64,000 nt of DNA from Clostridia bacterium. GTDB taxonomy: Bacteria > Bacillota > Clostridia > Oscillospirales > SIG627. This document shows, in pieces, positions 24,103 through 32,870 of the stretch. Where the stretch lies: assembly GCA_017467865.1 (NCBI GenBank), contig JAFUKG010000014.1, positions 50,721 to 114,720 of the forward strand, read 5' to 3'. How positions within the stretch are numbered: position 1 is the stretch's first letter; each line of letters starts with the position of its first letter. A program made the translations under genes and the position numbers. The notes under the pieces were generated by a model, which saw only the letters and a list, made by a program, of their open reading frames with translations, was not told the origin of the DNA and ran no database searches.

Positions 24103-24143
24103 ATGATATCATGACATCATACTATCATGATATCATGATATCA
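24103..24143. promoter_or_regulatory. 12-bp inverted repeat plus a third TGATATCA box upstream of alaS
   Basis: ATGATATCATGA (24103-24114) and its exact inverse TCATGATATCAT (24125-24136) are separated by 10 nt, followed by another TGATATCA ending at 24143. It lies about 50 bp upstream of the alaS -35, where an activator or repressor could bind. It does not resemble a T-box. Confidence 0.5.
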
Positions 24144-24189
24144 CGCGTTAAATTTGTATAAAGATTTTTGGTGCATGTCTTAGGTTTTC

Positions 24190-24219
24190 TTGACCTTTAT
24201 TATAGATAAATGGTAGAAT
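24190..24219 (+). promoter_or_regulatory. alaS promoter
   Basis: TTGACC (24190-24195) and TAGAAT (24214-24219) are 18 bp apart, leaving a leader of about 30 nt. That is too short for a T-box riboswitch. Confidence 0.6.
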
Positions 24220-24257
24220 AAACTTACTATCGAAAAAAATTACGGAGATAAATTATT

Positions 24258-26861
24258 ATGAAATGGACATCACTTAATGAACTGAGAGAGAGCTATCTTT
24301 CATTTTTTGAGTCAAAGGGACATCTAAGACTCAAGAGCTTTCCTCTTGTTCCTCAGAATGACAATTCACTTCTTTTGATAAACTCGGGTATGGCTCCCAT
24401 GAAGCCCTACTTCAAGGGCACCGAAAAGCCTCCGAGAAAAAGAGTTACCACTTGTCAGAAGTGCATACGTACTCCCGACCTTGAAAACGTAGGTAAGACC
24501 GCAAGACACGGCACCTACTTTGAAATGCTTGGTAACTTCTCCTTTGGAGACTACTTCAAGGGTGAGGCTATTCCGTGGGCATGGGAGTTTTTAACAAAGA
24601 CTCTCGAAATTCCCGCCGACCTTCTCTGGCCTTCAATCTATGAAGAGGACGAGGAAGCCTTTGAGATATGGACAAAGGTTGTGGGAGTGCCTGCCGAAAA
24701 GGTAGTAAGAATGGGCAAGGCCGACAACTTCTGGGAGCACGGAAGCGGTCCCTGCGGTCCCTGCTCAGAGATTTACTTCGACAGAGGAGAGAAGTACGGT
24801 TGCGGTTCACCCGATTGTAAGCCCGGCTGTGAGTGCGACAGATACATGGAAATCTGGAATAATGTATTCACTCAGTTTGACAATGACGGCAAGGGTAACT
24901 ATACCGAGCTTTCTCAGAAGAATATAGATACGGGCATGGGTCTTGAAAGACTTGCCTGCGTAATGCAGGGAGTTGACAACCTCTTCGAGGTTGATACCGT
25001 CAGAAAGATACTTGATACCGTTTGCTCCTGGTCGGGCAAGATCTATGGGGCAGATTATAACACCGACGTTTCTATCCGTATCATCACCGACCACATCAGA
25101 AGCTCCACATTTATGATAGGTGACGGTGTTATGCCATCCAACGAGGGAAGAGGCTACGTTCTCCGACGACTCATCCGCCGTGCCGCACGTCACGGAAGAC
25201 TCATCGGTATTGAGGGCACCTTCCTTCACAGACTCACCGACGTAGTTATCGAGTGCAACGCTGACGCTTACCCCGAGCTTCAGGAGAAAAAGGACTATAT
25301 AAAGAAGATACTCTCCATCGAAGAAGAGCGCTTCAACGCTACTATTGACGCAGGACTCAATATCCTTTCAACCCTTGTTGCAAAGGCAAAGGAAAAGGGA
25401 GAGAGCGTTCTCTCGGGCGAGGATACCTTCAAGCTTTACGATACCTTCGGTTTCCCCGTTGACTTAACCCGCGAGATTATTGCCGAGGACGGCTTGACTC
25501 TTGATGACGATGCCTTCAATGCTCTTATGGCAGAGCAGAAGAAGAGAGCAAGAGAGAACCGCAAGGCAGGGGGCGGATGGGACGATACTCAGTCCAGCCT
25601 CATCGCAGATATGGCAAAGACAGAGTTTGTTGGCTACACCGAAAATGAGTGCGATGGCAAGGTACTTGCAATCGTTGTTGACGGACAGCTTGTGAGTGAG
25701 GTAAGCGAGGGAGATGCAGTAATTATCACCGACAAGACCGTGTTCTACGGAGAGGGCGGCGGTCAGGTAGGAGACACGGGCACCCTTCATGGCTCAGCCG
25801 TAATTGATACAAAGAAGAAGGACGGAGTATACCTCCACGAATGCGAGGTTACCTCTCTTATAAAGGTAGGAGACACCGTTCGTCTCGTGCTTGACAGCTC
25901 ACGCCGTCAGGCAATTCGCCGTAATCACTCGGCAGCTCACCTATTGCAGTCGGCTCTCAGACGTGTCCTTGGCGACCACGTAGAGCAGGCAGGCTCCTAC
26001 GTTGACGAAAACAGAGTAAGATTTGACTTTAAGCACTTCGCTCCCATGACGGGTGACGAGATAAAGAAGGTTGAAAGCCTTGTAAATGAATTTATCCTTT
26101 CATCCCACAAGGTTGAAACTATTGAAACCGACCCCGAAAGCGCAAAGAAGATGGGGGCTACCGCACTCTTCGGCGAAAAGTACGGAAGTGTAGTAAGAAT
26201 GGTTAAGATGGGCGACGTGTCCACCGAGCTTTGCGGAGGAACACACCTTTCAAATACTGCCGAGGCAGGACTCTTCAAGGTTCTTTCCGAGTCCTCTGTT
26301 GCGGCAGGTATCAGAAGAATAGAGGGTACAACGGGTCTGGGCGTGCTCACACTCCTTGACGAAAAGGATAAGGTACTTCACGAAAGCATGACCGCGTCAA
26401 AGGCAAACGACGTATCCTCTCTTCCTGCACGCATCTCCGCTATTCAGAATGAGCTTCGCGACGTGAAGGCAGAGCTTGACGCTATCCGTGCCGAAATTGC
26501 TAAAGCTAAGGCTGAAGGACTTGAAAAGGCGATAGTTAAGACCGACAAGTACTCACTTCTCTTCGGTGAGATTGAGGGCGCAAAGGCTGATACTCTCAGA
26601 AGCGAGGGAGACAGACTCCGTGACAAGTATTCCGATATGGTGGGTGTACTTTACACAGTTCTTGACGGCAAGATTGTATTTGTTGCATTCTGCGGTAAGG
26701 ATGCCGTAGCAAAGGGCGCTCACGCAGGAAACATCTTAAAGACCATTTCGCCTATCGTTGGCGGAGGCGGCGGCGGACGACCCGACAGCGCATCCTCGGG
26801 TGGCAGAGACGTGGCTAAGCTCCCCGAAGCAAAAGACAAGTTCTTTGAAATAACTAAATAA
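24258..26861 (+). CDS. alaS: Alanyl-tRNA synthetase
   Basis: The 867-residue class II synthetase is close to the usual length. The catalytic core opens with LRESYLSFFESKGHLRLKS, and class II motif elements follow (MAPMKPYFKG; RGYVLRRLIRRAARHG). The editing domain has HSAAHLLQSALR and CGGTHLSNTAE as zinc-site motifs. The C-Ala domain ends with the glycine-rich GGGGGGRPDSASSGG. It charges tRNA-Ala and clears mischarged Ser/Gly. It is probably transcribed alone; the next gene lies beyond a full two-hairpin repeat. Confidence 0.98.
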   Translation: MKWTSLNELRESYLSFFESKGHLRLKSFPLVPQNDNSLLLINSGMAPMKPYFKGTEKPPRKRVTTCQKCIRTPDLENVGKTARHGTYFEMLGNFSFGDYFKGEAIPWAWEFLTKTLEIPADLLWPSIYEEDEEAFEIWTKVVGVPAEKVVRMGKADNFWEHGSGPCGPCSEIYFDRGEKYGCGSPDCKPGCECDRYMEIWNNVFTQFDNDGKGNYTELSQKNIDTGMGLERLACVMQGVDNLFEVDTVRKILDTVCSWSGKIYGADYNTDVSIRIITDHIRSSTFMIGDGVMPSNEGRGYVLRRLIRRAARHGRLIGIEGTFLHRLTDVVIECNADAYPELQEKKDYIKKILSIEEERFNATIDAGLNILSTLVAKAKEKGESVLSGEDTFKLYDTFGFPVDLTREIIAEDGLTLDDDAFNALMAEQKKRARENRKAGGGWDDTQSSLIADMAKTEFVGYTENECDGKVLAIVVDGQLVSEVSEGDAVIITDKTVFYGEGGGQVGDTGTLHGSAVIDTKKKDGVYLHECEVTSLIKVGDTVRLVLDSSRRQAIRRNHSAAHLLQSALRRVLGDHVEQAGSYVDENRVRFDFKHFAPMTGDEIKKVESLVNEFILSSHKVETIETDPESAKKMGATALFGEKYGSVVRMVKMGDVSTELCGGTHLSNTAEAGLFKVLSESSVAAGIRRIEGTTGLGVLTLLDEKDKVLHESMTASKANDVSSLPARISAIQNELRDVKAELDAIRAEIAKAKAEGLEKAIVKTDKYSLLFGEIEGAKADTLRSEGDRLRDKYSDMVGVLYTVLDGKIVFVAFCGKDAVAKGAHAGNILKTISPIVGGGGGGRPDSASSGGRDVAKLPEAKDKFFEITK

Positions 26862-26878
26862 ATTTAGTTATTAATTAA

Positions 26879-27008
26879 TAATGAAGATTGAAAAATGAAT
26901 ATTGAATAATTTAGGACAATTTCGCTAAAGCGAAATTTACAGTTAATTGTTATTTTCCTTTAGGAAAATTTCATTAATTATTCATTGTTCACTATTCACT
27001 CTTCACTG
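26879..27008. repeat. Full two-hairpin intergenic repeat (alaS-HIT gap)
   Basis: The left arm has degenerate units (GAATATTGAATAATTTAGG). Hairpin 1 has arm AATTTCGC, the linker is ACAGTTAATTGTT, hairpin 2 has arm ATTTTCC, and the right arm (TTAATTATTCATTGTTCACT) is the inverse of the left. It fills most of the 170-bp gap between alaS and the HIT gene. Confidence 0.75.
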
Positions 27009-27031
27009 TTTCGACTGAAAGGAGAAATATA

Positions 27032-27370
27032 ATGGATTGTTTATTTTGTTCTATAATCAATGGCGACATACCCTCAACTAAGGTTTATGAGGACGAAATG
27101 GTTTACGCATTCCGTGACATCAATCCTCAGGCACCTACCCATATACTTGTAATTCCCAAAATTCATATTCCTTCTGTTGATGGAATTGACGAGAATAACT
27201 CTGCCGTTGTTGCCCACATCTTTGAGTGCATTCCCAAGATTGCTAAGGCAGAGGGACTTAATGGCGGTTACAGAGTAGTGTCAAACTGCGGTGATAACGC
27301 TTGCCAGAGCGTTAAGCACCTTCACTTCCACATACTCGGCGGTAAACAGCTCGCCGACAGTATGGCGTAA
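27032..27370 (+). CDS. HIT-family nucleotide hydrolase (HinT-like)
   Basis: The 112-residue histidine-triad protein carries the HLHFHIL motif, with N-terminal FCSIINGDIPSTKVYED and ILVIPKIHI signatures of HinT. Such enzymes hydrolyse adenosine phosphoramidates. AAAGGAG precedes ATG. Its TAA shares a base with the holA ATG, so the genes are translationally coupled. Confidence 0.95.
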   Translation: MDCLFCSIINGDIPSTKVYEDEMVYAFRDINPQAPTHILVIPKIHIPSVDGIDENNSAVVAHIFECIPKIAKAEGLNGGYRVVSNCGDNACQSVKHLHFHILGGKQLADSMA

Positions 27371-28410
27371 TGGCTTACCCCGCAAAAAGAGACGAGGTAA
27401 AAGAGCTTCGCGACAAGATAAAGCTTCACCCCACGGGAGCCTATCTCTTCTGGGGTGAAGAGGAATATCTCAAGCGTTACTGCCTTGATGAGCTGAGAGC
27501 CGTTATCAAAAACGAGGGGATGGAAGACTTCAACCGCACAGTCATCGACTTCGACAGAGAGGGCACTATTAAGGATATCGAGGACGCAGTTGACTCACTC
27601 CCCGTTATGGCGGAGCACAAGATAATTGAGGTGTGGGGTCTTGACCTTACCTCTCTTAAAAAAGAGGACGAAAAAAGACTTACCGACGCCGTAAAAAACG
27701 TTGCCAAGGATACTATTTTCGTAATTTTTGAGAGACTCGACGAGCTCGATTTGTCCACTAAGAAGTCAAAGGAGCGCAAGCTAATAAAGGACTTATCCGC
27801 TCTTATGACCGTCACCGAATTCTCAAGGCAAAGCGAAATGAAGCTTCTCTCTTGGACAGATAGAATTTTCAAAACTGCCGAGGTGAGAATTTCCGACCTT
27901 AATATATCTAAAATGATAAAGCTTTGCGACTTCAGTATGACGAGGCTGAAAAGCGACAGCGAAAAGCTTATCGCCTACTGCAAGCGCAACGCTCTCGACA
28001 CCGTTCCAAACGAGATAATAGACTTGCTTGTTAAGCCAACCGCGGAAAACGAGGCGTTTGAGTTTACCGACGCTCTCATCAGAAGAAACAAAAAAGAGGC
28101 GTGCACTATCCTTGAAAACCTTAAAGGTCAGAACGTGGAAGCGGTTATAATCCTCTCTATTATCCAAAAGGCGCTAAACGCCCTTTCGGTGGTAAAATCC
28201 GCGAGAGGGAAGCTTTCGGACGCCGATATCTCGGCGGTAACGGGACTTTTCCCTTGGCAGATAAGAAATTATCTTTCCGCCTCTTCAAATTGGACGAACG
28301 ACGAGCTTTCACACTCTGTCCGTCTTGCCTTTCTTTGTGACGGCGACTTGAAGAGCACGGGTGTTGCGCCCTACGTACTACTTGAAAGGCTGGTTGTTTC
28401 AATACTATGA
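27370..28410 (+). CDS. holA: DNA polymerase III delta subunit
   Basis: The 346-residue clamp-loader subunit opens the beta clamp during replication. Family signs are the N-terminal LFWGEEEYLKRYCLDELR segment, the AAA+-like body without a working P-loop, and the C-terminal helical domain with ALNALSVVKSARGK and GLFPWQIRNYLSAS. It overlaps the HIT gene by one base and rnmV by four (ATGA). Confidence 0.93.
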   Translation: MAYPAKRDEVKELRDKIKLHPTGAYLFWGEEEYLKRYCLDELRAVIKNEGMEDFNRTVIDFDREGTIKDIEDAVDSLPVMAEHKIIEVWGLDLTSLKKEDEKRLTDAVKNVAKDTIFVIFERLDELDLSTKKSKERKLIKDLSALMTVTEFSRQSEMKLLSWTDRIFKTAEVRISDLNISKMIKLCDFSMTRLKSDSEKLIAYCKRNALDTVPNEIIDLLVKPTAENEAFEFTDALIRRNKKEACTILENLKGQNVEAVIILSIIQKALNALSVVKSARGKLSDADISAVTGLFPWQIRNYLSASSNWTNDELSHSVRLAFLCDGDLKSTGVAPYVLLERLVVSIL

Positions 28411-28982
28411 AAATTCCCGTAAACGAAGTCATAGTGGTTGAGGGCAGATACGACAAGATAAAGCTGGACTCCATCCTTGACGCCGACATAATAACCCTTG
28501 ACGGCTTCGGGGTATTCAAAAGCGAAGAAAAAAAGGCGCTTATAAAAAGCTCGGCGAAAAAACGCGGAATTATCGTTCTCACCGACAGCGACGGCGCGGG
28601 ACTTGTCATAAGAAACCACGTTATGAGCATCACAGGGGGAGAGGGAGTAACAAACCTCTATATCCCGCAGATAGAAGGCAAGGAAAAGCGAAAGGCTTCC
28701 CCATCTAAGGAAGGACTTTTAGGGGTGGAGGGAGTTGACGCCTGCCTTCTCAGAAGCATTTTTGAAAAGTACAGAGCCTCATCGGTAAGAGCGTGCGCAA
28801 TAACAAAAGCACACCTTTACGCCGACGGCTTTATCGGGAAAGAGGACTCGAAGGAGAAAAGAAAACGCCTTGCAAAAAAGCTGTCACTCCCCGAAAACAT
28901 AAGTACAAACGCCCTTATTTCGGCGCTTAATATAGTTTTGACCTTAGAAGAATACATAAAAATATGTGAGGAACTGAAATGA
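28407..28982 (+). CDS. rnmV: Ribonuclease M5-like Toprim protein
   Basis: The 191-residue Toprim nuclease has acidic residues in VVEGRYDK and LTDSDGAG. A DUF4093-type C-terminus follows, with GVEGVDACLLRSIFEKY. RNase M5 matures 5S rRNA in Firmicutes, and this family is its usual form. The ATG overlaps holA and its stop overlaps yicC, each as ATGA. The 5S role is by homology only. Confidence 0.85.
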   Translation: MKIPVNEVIVVEGRYDKIKLDSILDADIITLDGFGVFKSEEKKALIKSSAKKRGIIVLTDSDGAGLVIRNHVMSITGGEGVTNLYIPQIEGKEKRKASPSKEGLLGVEGVDACLLRSIFEKYRASSVRACAITKAHLYADGFIGKEDSKEKRKRLAKKLSLPENISTNALISALNIVLTLEEYIKICEELK

Positions 28983-29857
28983 TTAAAAGTATGACCGGCT
29001 ACGGAAGAGCCGTACTCGAAAAAGAGGGAATGGAGCTGACCTTTGAAGTAAAAAGCGTCAACAACCGTTACCTTGATACGTCTGTCAGATTTCCCCGTGC
29101 CTACGGATATCTTGAGGATAAGATAAAGAAGGAAGTGGGCGCTCACACCACAAGAGGAAAGGTGGACTGCTATCTTGGTATAAACGTCCTTGAGGATACT
29201 CTTACCAAGGTGTCGGTAAACCACGCACTCCTTGAAAGCTATCTCGCAGTTTTCCGCGAGGTGGAGGAAAAGTATTCTCTTCGCGATGATATCGGCGTGT
29301 CGGTTGTCACAAGACTTCCCGACGTTATCGGAACGAGAAGCGAGGAAGAGGACGAAGAAAAGATGTTCGCCCTTGTCCGCGAGGTAATGGATAAGGCTCT
29401 TGCCGACTACGATACCATGCGTGCTGCCGAGGGTAAGAAGCTTTATGACGATATCCTCTTGAAGCTTGACAGAATTGAAGAAATAAGACAAGAGATTATA
29501 AAGCTCTCTCCCGCCTCCGTCAAGGCGTATGAGGAGAGGCTTCGTCAGAGAATAGAGGAGCTTCTCGGCAATACCTCTTACGATGAAAACCGAGTTATCA
29601 CCGAGGTTGCACTCTTTGCAGACAAGGTTGCCGTAGACGAGGAAATTACCCGTCTTGCCAGCCATCTCTCTCAGTTCAAGGACATAATGAAGGGCAACGC
29701 CCCCGCAGGACGTAAGCTTGACTTCTTAACTCAGGAAATCAACCGCGAGGTCAACACCATCGGCTCCAAATGTCAGGAGCTTGAAATAACAAGACTTGTG
29801 GTTGATGCCAAGAGTGAGATTGAAAAGATTCGTGAACAGATTCAGAACATAGAATAA
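28979..29857 (+). CDS. yicC: YicC-family endoribonuclease
   Basis: The 292-residue protein opens with IKSMTGYGRAVLEKEGMELT, the YicC N-terminal signature, and ends with the DUF1732 region (TQEINREVNTIGSKCQELEI). Members are endoribonucleases. In Firmicutes this gene normally precedes remA, gmk and rpoZ, and it does so here, although 346 bp of repeats intervene. Confidence 0.94.
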   Translation: MIKSMTGYGRAVLEKEGMELTFEVKSVNNRYLDTSVRFPRAYGYLEDKIKKEVGAHTTRGKVDCYLGINVLEDTLTKVSVNHALLESYLAVFREVEEKYSLRDDIGVSVVTRLPDVIGTRSEEEDEEKMFALVREVMDKALADYDTMRAAEGKKLYDDILLKLDRIEEIRQEIIKLSPASVKAYEERLRQRIEELLGNTSYDENRVITEVALFADKVAVDEEITRLASHLSQFKDIMKGNAPAGRKLDFLTQEINREVNTIGSKCQELEITRLVVDAKSEIEKIREQIQNIE

Positions 29858-29868
29858 ATTTCTTTGTC

Positions 29869-29966
29869 TTTTTCCGTTCGGCTGCGCTACTTACTCGACT
29901 CGGCTTCGTCACCTTACGTAAGTAAGGTTTCCTTGCCTCGCTCGTGTGCACTTGCAGAACGAAAAA
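29869..29966. repeat. Hairpin element with TTTTTCCGTTC / GAACGAAAAA arms
   Basis: The outer arms at 29869-29879 and 29957-29966 pair imperfectly. Inside is a CTTAC/GTAAG stem (29912-29928) and CTACTTACTCGACTCGG. A truncated copy at 45028-45065 repeats the first 38 bases with few changes. A diverged copy at 63379-63427 keeps the inner stem and CTTCCTTGCC. Confidence 0.6.
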
Positions 29967-29994
29967 ATACTTTGAAATTTTATCATTCAATATT

Positions 29995-30111
29995 TTGAGG
30001 AAATGCTTTTTAAAAAAAGCACTCCCTCAAACTCCCACGAAAACAAAACGTTAAAATTGTTTTCATAGAGGGTTCGGGGGAAACACTTTTATTAAAAGTG
30101 CTTTCCCTGAA
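29995..30111. repeat. Three-hairpin intergenic element, copy 1
   Basis: Stem 1 is TTGAGG with a TGCTTTTT inner arm, stem 2 starts ACTCCCACGAAAACAA, and stem 3 starts GGGGGAAACACTTTTA. CAATATT/AATATTG just outside can close the whole element. Copies occur at 36246 and 40463. It is followed by half of a two-hairpin repeat. Confidence 0.75.
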
Positions 30112-30120
30112 TATTGGTAA

Positions 30121-30186
30121 AATGAAGATTTTGCTGAAAGCAAAATCAACCATAATTCTGCATTCTGCATTCTGCATTTTGCATTC
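30121..30186. repeat. Half two-hairpin repeat with TTCTGCA heptamers
   Basis: A hairpin with arm GATTTTGCT is followed by CCATAATTCTGCATTCTGCA and further TTCTGCA-type units. It corresponds to the right half of the full family and lies just ahead of remA. Confidence 0.7.
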
Positions 30187-30203
30187 AAAAAACGGAGTTT
30201 TTT

Positions 30204-30461
30204 ATGAAAATGTTATCACTCGGGCTTGGTAATATGGTGGCATGTGACAGAATAGTGTGCATCGTGTCTCCCGACACCGCCCCCGTAAAAAGACTTGTTC
30301 AAGACGCAAAGGACGAGGGAAGAGCTATCGACGTAACGGGAGGGAAAAAGACCCTGTCTGTTATCGTCACAGACTCCGACCACGTTATCCTTTCAAAAAT
30401 CGTCCCTCAAAGGTTGAGAGACGCTCTTAACAACAATGACGACAGAGAAATAGAGGAATAG
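30204..30461 (+). CDS. remA: RemA/DUF370 DNA-binding regulator
   Basis: The 85-residue protein matches DUF370 through its length (MKMLSLGLGNMVACDRIVCI; APVKRLVQDAKDEGRAIDVT; SIVPQRL-like end). In Bacillus subtilis, RemA activates extracellular matrix genes by binding clustered repeats in their promoters. It sits in the conserved yicC-remA-gmk-rpoZ order, four bases before gmk. The TTATAAAA boxes phased at 21 bp in this window, including a pair at the surface-operon promoter, make it a candidate binder; this is speculation. Confidence 0.9.
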   Translation: MKMLSLGLGNMVACDRIVCIVSPDTAPVKRLVQDAKDEGRAIDVTGGKKTLSVIVTDSDHVILSKIVPQRLRDALNNNDDREIEE

Positions 30462-30465
30462 GACT

Positions 30466-31101
30466 ATGAATAAAAGAGGAAAGGTACTTATAGTATCAGG
30501 CTCTGCAGGAAGCGGAAAGTCAACTGTCCTCACCCCCTTCAAGGGAGGAAAGATAGACCCCTTCAGGTTTTCGGTTTCCGCAACCACAAGAGCGCCCAGA
30601 CCGGGAGAGGTTGACGGAAAGGATTATCTCTTCGTAACAAAGGAAAGGTTTGAAGAGATGATAGAAAAGGGTGAGCTTATCGAGCACACCACCTTTAACA
30701 ACAACTACTACGGCACCCCCAAAGCCCCTCTTGAAAGTATGATAGAGGACGGGCAGATAGTAATCCTCGAAATAGAGGTAGACGGCGCCGAGCAGATAAT
30801 GTCGCTTTTCAATAAAGAGGACCTTATATCGGTTTTCCTCTCGCCGCCCGATTATACCACCCTTGAAGCAAGACTCAGGGGCAGAGGTACAAACACCGAA
30901 GAGGATATAGTGGACAGACTCGAAAGAGCTAAGGTGGAGCTTGAATATTCAAAGCTTTACGGACATATACTCTTTAACTTTGACAACCGTGCCTCCGACG
31001 TAACCGACGCCATAGTTAAGATAACGAAGGGCGAGGACGTCAGCGGTTTTGATATATATTGCGAAAGTGCCGATGCACTCATCCACAAATTTTATAATTA
31101 A
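30466..31101 (+). CDS. gmk: Guanylate kinase
   Basis: The 211-residue P-loop kinase converts GMP to GDP. It carries SGSAGSGKSTVLTP (Walker A), TTRAPRPGEVDGKDYLFV (GMP-binding) and RLRGRGTNTEEDIVDRLERA (lid). It is immediately downstream of remA and upstream of rpoZ, the usual Firmicutes order. Confidence 0.97.
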   Translation: MNKRGKVLIVSGSAGSGKSTVLTPFKGGKIDPFRFSVSATTRAPRPGEVDGKDYLFVTKERFEEMIEKGELIEHTTFNNNYYGTPKAPLESMIEDGQIVILEIEVDGAEQIMSLFNKEDLISVFLSPPDYTTLEARLRGRGTNTEEDIVDRLERAKVELEYSKLYGHILFNFDNRASDVTDAIVKITKGEDVSGFDIYCESADALIHKFYN

Positions 31102-31129
31102 GTAAAGCAAGAAAAGGAGATATACTATT

Positions 31130-31402
31130 ATGATGAACGAACCTTCCATCGAAAAACTCACTAAAGACGGTCTTAACCGCTATCAGGTATGCATTGCAAC
31201 TGCAAAGATTGCAAGAGAGATAATCAACGAGTACAACGAGGAGGCAAACCGCATTGCCGCAGCCTCTGATACCCTTAACGTAAAGCGTCCCGTTCACGAC
31301 GACAAGCCCGTTAAGACTGCGGTACACGCTATTGACAGAGGTGACTACAAGGTTATTCCCGCCGACCACAAGGGAGAAGAGGTTCTCTACGGAAAAGAGT
31401 AA
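31130..31402 (+). CDS. rpoZ: RNA polymerase omega subunit
   Basis: The 90-residue protein opens with MNEPSIEKLTKDGLNRYQVC and TAKIAREI, the omega family signature, and promotes RNA polymerase assembly. Two tandem ATG codons follow AAGGAG; the second (31133) is equally possible. It is last in the gmk run and followed by a terminator. Confidence 0.93.
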   Translation: MMNEPSIEKLTKDGLNRYQVCIATAKIAREIINEYNEEANRIAAASDTLNVKRPVHDDKPVKTAVHAIDRGDYKVIPADHKGEEVLYGKE

Positions 31403-31403
31403 A

Positions 31404-31425
31404 AAAGCCCGAAAGGGCTTTTTTT
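31404..31425 (+). terminator. Rho-independent terminator after rpoZ
   Basis: AAAGCCC-GAAA-GGGCTTTT hairpin followed by a T-run. Confidence 0.92.
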
Positions 31426-31429
31426 ACTG

Positions 31430-31540
31430 CAGATGTGCGGGGCTTTTTCTCGTGCTGAGCGCATTAGCGAAGCCTGAGAAAATGCAAGTCATACAGGGAA
31501 CGAAGGGCGAACAGTGTGTGAACTCGTGGTGAGTCGTAAT
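31430..31540 (+). repeat. 110-bp structured module, copy 1
   Basis: It begins GCAGATGTGCGG and contains a paired TTTTTCTC/GAGAAAA stem around GCGCATTAGCGAAGCC. It continues through GGGCGAACAGTGTGTG to GAGTCGTAATG. Homologous modules lie at 36091-36206 and, inverted, at 63516-63628. Stems are kept while the bases change. Confidence 0.65.
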
Positions 31541-31644
31541 GATGAGTGACTAATTGTGGAAATACAACTTTTTCTAAAGCTGAAGCTTTAAGAAAATGTT
31601 ACCGCTTACATTTTTGAGACAGCCCAAAAAGTGCCGAATATTGC

Positions 31645-31673
31645 TTGACAATGGGGTTTTGCTATTGTATAAT
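31645..31673 (+). promoter_or_regulatory. Consensus promoter of the nagA operon
   Basis: TTGACA (31645-31650) and TATAAT (31668-31673) are exactly 17 bp apart, about 55 bp upstream of the nagA ATG. Confidence 0.85.
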
Positions 31674-31727
31674 TACCTTGTAGAATACTGTTTTTCAAAA
31701 CATTTTATTTCAAAGGTATGGTAGGTT

Positions 31728-32870
31728 ATGAAAGCTATTATTAACGCTACTCTCGTTATGAGAGACCATTTTATTCCTGACGGTGTTCTTCTTATTGATG
31801 GGGGAAAAATAGTCGATTTTGGAGAAAAAAGACAAATAACTATTCTTGAGGATGCCGAGATAATCGACGCAGAAGATAACTGGGTAGGCCCCGGCTTTGT
31901 GGATATACATACCCACGCGGGAAACAACGTTTTCTTTAACGAGGATCCCGTTTTTGCGGCAGAGACACACCTTGCTCACGGAACCACCTCACTTCTCACT
32001 GCTCTTTATAACAGTATGAACACAGAGGCTTACGTTAAAGCTATCGGCGTTATCCGTGAAGCTATGAAGAAGCCCGAGTGTAAAAATATCGCAGGCTTTT
32101 ATATTGAGGGACCCTATCTGAGTCCCAAGTTCGGATGCGACAAGGAGAACAGTCCTTGGAAGGGACCCGTTGACCGCGAAAAGTATATGCCTATTATTGA
32201 GGCGGCAGGAGACTTGGTGCGCGCTTGGGCTCTTGCTCCCGAAAAAGAGAACATACTTCAGTTCGTTCTCGACGCAAAGAAAAACAATCCCGGCGTTGCC
32301 TTTACGGTTGCCCATAGCGAAGCCTCTCCTCAAGAGGTTGAAGCGCTCATTCCTTACGGACTGAGAATAGGTACACATCACACCAACGCTACCGGAAACA
32401 GACAAAAATATCCCGAAACTCGTGGTGTTTGCGTTGACGAGGCGGTAAACTACAACAGTGCCATTTATGCCGAGCTCATCTGCGACAGCCGAGGAATACA
32501 CGTTGACCCCTATATGCTCCGCCTTGTGAGAAAGATAAAGGGCGACGACAGAATTATTCTCATCTCCGACTCCTACGTTGGTAACGGACCTACACCCGAG
32601 GGCTACGACGGTGTTGACGACATCGGCTTTGATAAGTCGGGAGAAATAGCAGGCTCCAAGATGACTCTTGACCTTGCCTGCCGTAATATGATAAAGCACA
32701 CAGGCGCATCTCTTGTTGACGTTTTTAAGTTTGCTTCATATAACCCTTCAAGAGCAGTAGGACTTACCGACAGAGGCGAGATTGCCGTGGGCAAGCGTGC
32801 AGACCTTGTATTCGTCGATGCCAAGATGGGTGTTCACGGAGTAATTCTTGAGGGCGAAAAAGTTATATGA
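31728..32870 (+). CDS. nagA: N-acetylglucosamine-6-phosphate deacetylase
   Basis: The 380-residue amidohydrolase converts GlcNAc-6-P to GlcN-6-P and acetate. Metal and active-site segments visible are DIHTHAGNN, the glutamate in FYIEGPYLSPKFG, AHSEASP, GTHHTNATG and the aspartate in ILISDSYVG. The C-terminal GRGEIAVGKRADLVFVD-like stretch (DRGEIAVGKRADLVFVD) is typical. It overlaps the next gene by ATGA and, with the NagB-like gene downstream, forms a short amino-sugar pathway. Confidence 0.9.
   Translation: MKAIINATLVMRDHFIPDGVLLIDGGKIVDFGEKRQITILEDAEIIDAEDNWVGPGFVDIHTHAGNNVFFNEDPVFAAETHLAHGTTSLLTALYNSMNTEAYVKAIGVIREAMKKPECKNIAGFYIEGPYLSPKFGCDKENSPWKGPVDREKYMPIIEAAGDLVRAWALAPEKENILQFVLDAKKNNPGVAFTVAHSEASPQEVEALIPYGLRIGTHHTNATGNRQKYPETRGVCVDEAVNYNSAIYAELICDSRGIHVDPYMLRLVRKIKGDDRIILISDSYVGNGPTPEGYDGVDDIGFDKSGEIAGSKMTLDLACRNMIKHTGASLVDVFKFASYNPSRAVGLTDRGEIAVGKRADLVFVDAKMGVHGVILEGEKVI

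Noticed and set aside
24096..24257. T-box riboswitch before alaS
   Set aside because: The promoter leaves a leader of only about 30 nt and there is no terminator/antiterminator pair or T-box sequence.
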